Source of the DNA: Acidimicrobiaceae bacterium
GTDB taxonomy: Bacteria; Actinomycetota; Acidimicrobiia; Acidimicrobiales; Aldehydirespiratoraceae
DNA length: 64,000 nt
Direction of reading: 5' to 3'
Assembly (NCBI GenBank): GCA_026706815.1
Contig: JAPOYA010000001.1
Coordinates: 43,790 to 107,789, forward strand
Shown: piece after piece, positions 61,861-64,000 of the stretch
Numbering within the stretch: position 1 is the first letter of the stretch
How the letters are laid out: the number at the start of each line of letters is the position of its first letter
Translations under genes and position numbers: made by a program
The notes under the pieces: generated by a model
What the model was told of the DNA's origin: nothing
The model's database searches: none
The model's input: only the letters and a program-made list of their open reading frames with translations

Positions 61861-63473
61861 CGGCTCGGATGATCAATGAGTTCGAGTACTGCCCGAGGCT
61901 CTTCTATCTGGAGTGGGTGCAGTCGCGCTTTGAGCACAATCGGGACACGGTTGAGGGTCTCTACGTCCACCGGGTGGTTGACGCTGGCGGCGGTCGCATG
62001 GGCACGGTCGAGGACCCGCCGTTCAAGAAAGCTAAGTCTGTCGAGTTGAGTTCCCGCCGGCTCGGTCTGATAGCCAAGGCCGACATCATTGAGCAGCGCA
62101 ACGGCAGTGTCGTGCCGGTGGAGGTGAAACGCGGGCGGCCACCCAAACATGGTCCGGCCTGGATGCCTGAACAGGTGCAGATATGCACGATCGGTTTGCT
62201 GCTGCAAGACAACGGTTACGAGTGCTCCGAAGGCCAGTTCTATTTCGCCGAGACTCGCAAGCGCACGACCATTCCGTTTGATCAGCCGTTGATCGACCAC
62301 ACACTGAGCCTCGTTGAGAAGCTTCGCGAAGCCGCGGCACGACCTGACGCCCCTCCGCCGCTCATCGACAGTCCCAAGTGTCCAAGATGTTCTCTGGTCG
62401 GCATTTGTCTGCCAGACGAGACAAACCTCCATACGAAACGCAGCACAACTGCTCCCCGCCGCCTCACGCCTCGCGACTCGGCAGCGAGACCACTGTATGT
62501 GACTGAGCAAGGCGCCAGGATCGGTATCCGTTCCGGGCGTGTCGTGGTCAGCAAGGGCCGTGATGAAATCCAGCAACTTCGCCTGATTGACGTCTCGCAG
62601 ATCGCCATCTACGGCAATGTCCAGATCAGCAGCCAGATGATGCGTGCGGCGTTTCGAGAGGAAATATCCGTCTGCTGGTTCTCGTATGGGGGATGGTTCC
62701 AAGGTATCGCAGAGGGTTTGCCGTCCAAGCACGTAGACCTCCGTCGCCGCCAAGTCGCGATCGCGGCGCAGGCTGGGCTGCCGATCGCCCAGGCGATGAT
62801 CGAAGGAAAAATACGCAACTCGCGGACGTTCCTGAGAAGAAACTCCCGTTCCGATGTCAAGCGTGAGGTGGAGCAACTCAAATCGCTCGCAGACGGCATC
62901 GGTCGGATCGAGTCGATTGAGAGTCTGTTGGGCATGGAAGGCACGGGTGCTCGGTTGTACTTCTCAAAATTTGCGTCAATGATCCGTGATGAGAGTCTCG
63001 GAACGTTCGATTTCAACGGACGCAACAGGCGTCCGCCAAGAGACCCCGTCAACTGTCTGCTGTCCTATGTGTACGCACTGCTCACAAAAGACTTGACGGC
63101 AGTCGCCATCGCGGTCGGGCTTGATCCGTATCTGGGCGTCTTCCACCGGCCCCGATTCGGCCGTCCGGCCCTGTCGTTGGACCTCGCGGAGGAGTTCCGC
63201 CCCTTGATCGCAGAGTCCGTCGTGATCAACGCAATCAACAACGGAGAGGTAAACCTGAAAGACTTCCAAGTTCGCGCCGGCGGTGTCTCCCTGACTCAGA
63301 AGGGGCGGCGATCCGTTCTGGCAGCGTACGAACGACGACTCGACACTCAGGTAACGCATCCCACCTACGGTTACCGGATCACATATCGACGTGTTCTCGA
63401 GGTTCAAGCACGCGTTCTCGCAGCTCATCTGCTCGGCGAAATCCCCGAGTACACCCCCTTCATGACGAGATAG
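61836..63473 (+). CDS. cas4-cas1: Cas4-Cas1 fusion, CRISPR adaptation protein
   Basis: 545 residues. Residues 1-200 are Cas4: FEYCPRLFYLEW with the first cluster Cys, LIAKADIIEQ then VVPVEVKRGRPPK (RecB nuclease D-ExK), and CPRCSLVGIC for the other cysteines. Residues ~215-545 are Cas1: LYVTEQGARIGIRSGRVVVSK, RDPVNCLLSYVYALL (catalytic Glu region: metal site), GLDPYLGVFHRPRFGRPALSLDLAEEFRPLIAESVV with His and Asp/Glu. Integrates prespacers after PAM-aware trimming by the Cas4 part. The fusion is typical of type I-G. Confidence 0.95.
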   Translation: MSDVPDLVPARMINEFEYCPRLFYLEWVQSRFEHNRDTVEGLYVHRVVDAGGGRMGTVEDPPFKKAKSVELSSRRLGLIAKADIIEQRNGSVVPVEVKRGRPPKHGPAWMPEQVQICTIGLLLQDNGYECSEGQFYFAETRKRTTIPFDQPLIDHTLSLVEKLREAAARPDAPPPLIDSPKCPRCSLVGICLPDETNLHTKRSTTAPRRLTPRDSAARPLYVTEQGARIGIRSGRVVVSKGRDEIQQLRLIDVSQIAIYGNVQISSQMMRAAFREEISVCWFSYGGWFQGIAEGLPSKHVDLRRRQVAIAAQAGLPIAQAMIEGKIRNSRTFLRRNSRSDVKREVEQLKSLADGIGRIESIESLLGMEGTGARLYFSKFASMIRDESLGTFDFNGRNRRPPRDPVNCLLSYVYALLTKDLTAVAIAVGLDPYLGVFHRPRFGRPALSLDLAEEFRPLIAESVVINAINNGEVNLKDFQVRAGGVSLTQKGRRSVLAAYERRLDTQVTHPTYGYRITYRRVLEVQARVLAAHLLGEIPEYTPFMTR

Positions 63474-63477
63474 CGCT

Positions 63478-63777
63478 ATGGCAACCGGCAGAACCCGATT
63501 TCTTGTGAGCTACGACATCAGCGACTCAAAGCGCTTGAGGATGGTCCACAAGTGCGTCAAGAACTATGGCTGGTCGATGCAGTACAGTGTGTTCATCTGC
63601 GATCTAGACTCTGTCGAGATAGTAATGTTGAAACAGGATTTGAGTTCGATTATTCATCACGGAGAGGACTCTGTGGCTTTCATAAATCTCGGACCCCCAG
63701 CGAATCGTGGCCAAGACTGCTTCGATTTCATGGGCCTGAGGACTGCGTTGCCGACATCGGGCCCCACCGTTATCTGA
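63478..63777 (+). CDS. cas2: Cas2
   Basis: 99 residues. RFLVSYDISDSKRLRMVHKCVKNYGWSMQYSVFICDLDSVEIVMLKQDL is the ferredoxin-like core with the Asp of SYDIS. Forms the Cas1-Cas2 integrase. Starts 4 bp after cas4-cas1; last gene before the CRISPR leader. Confidence 0.95.
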   Translation: MATGRTRFLVSYDISDSKRLRMVHKCVKNYGWSMQYSVFICDLDSVEIVMLKQDLSSIIHHGEDSVAFINLGPPANRGQDCFDFMGLRTALPTSGPTVI

Positions 63778-63944
63778 TGCGAGCGCTAAGTTGCGGTGCG
63801 AAGCCTTAGGGACCGCTCGCAGCCTGCTAGCGCAAGGTAAATTGCACTTTGACAACAGAATCAAGGCTGCTTCGAAGCTTGCTTTCTCGAACCGCTCGCA
63901 AACACCCGCGAACAAGCAGGTAAACCCTCCTGTAACGAGTGAGC
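63778..63944 (+). promoter_or_regulatory. CRISPR leader
   Basis: About 167 bp between cas2 and the first repeat, non-coding and richer in A/T. It has tttgacaa near 63849 as a possible -35, the palindrome gcttcgaagc at 63869-63878, and accgctcgca twice, at 63814 and 63891 (77 bp apart). Assigned as leader from position and the repeat that follows. Confidence 0.7.
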
Positions 63945-64000
63945 CATTTGGCCGGACGATCGTCCGGCCCTCCATTGAAGGGCCGTCGCCCAGGTCATGG
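63945..64000 (+). CRISPR. Start of CRISPR array: first repeat and part of a spacer
   Basis: A probable 36-bp repeat, catttggccggacgatcgtc followed by cggccctccattgaag (63945-63980), contains a perfect 20-bp palindrome (ggccggacgatcgtccggcc) and ends ATTGAAG, the common 3' handle of such repeats. The last 20 bp of the window would be the first spacer. Only one copy is visible, so the call rests on palindrome, ending and position after cas2. Confidence 0.75.

Noticed and set aside
61698-62876. 392-aa minus-strand ORF opposite cas4-cas1
   Set aside because: No recognisable domain and fully opposite a well-defined cas gene.

Overview
High-GC, gene-dense bacterial chromosome. Several traits point to Actinomycetota, probably Acidimicrobiia or a relative: a fused 2-oxoglutarate decarboxylase/dehydrogenase of the mycobacterial Kgd type, a UvrD2-type helicase with HRDC end, the coaD - SepIVA-like - DUF177 - rpmF - plsX - acpP - rnc - mutM - smc order, many GTG starts and apparently leaderless promoters. 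The lineage is inferred from gene content; no rRNA is present and no convincing tRNA was seen.

Layout. 1-2.2 kb: sulfate activation (cysD end, cysN, cysC). 2.2-5 kb: an alpha/beta hydrolase facing a thiolase-like/DUF35 pair. 5-10.5 kb (minus): kgd then ettA. 10.6-16.1 kb: xth, a CPA2-type antiporter with UspA domains, uvrD2 (minus) and a small zinc protease. 16.2-20.1 kb (minus): a TPP-riboswitch-controlled thiamine ABC transporter, thiB-thiP-thiQ. 20.2-25.2 kb: hydrolase, CoA-transferase III family enzyme, small membrane protein, RAM-domain protein, ATP-type PEP carboxykinase, cold-shock-like protein. 25.4-38.5 kb: a conserved core run fakA-like, recG, rsmD, coaD, sepIVA-like, DUF177, rpmF, plsX, acpP, rnc, mutM-like, smc. 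38.5-46.7 kb: small membrane protein, APH-type phosphotransferase, then two FAD/GcvT demethylating dehydrogenases and a non-pyrrolysine MttB-family methyltransferase, which look like one methylated-amine catabolic unit.

46.7-64 kb is accessory: a translationally coupled pair of unrecognised genes (1468 and 148 aa), a ferredoxin and its reductase, an AAA/DUF4143 ATPase preceded by four 23-bp repeats, and a complete type I-G (formerly I-U) CRISPR-Cas operon (csb1, csb2, cas3 with C-terminal HD, a small Cas8/Cas3-extension-like gene, cas4-cas1 fusion, cas2). A leader and the first CRISPR repeat sit at the right edge.

Most notable: (1) the unrecognised 1468/148 aa pair beside the CRISPR locus, the best candidate for an undescribed system; (2) a MutM homologue in the normal rnc-smc position that has lost essentially every canonical catalytic and zinc-binding residue; (3) rnc with no ATG/GTG/TTG start, apparently starting at CTG; (4) about twenty short tandem duplications (10-27 bp) at gene junctions, often copying a ribosome-binding site plus start, or a stop codon, together with a dispersed ~38-bp element in at least three intergenic places.
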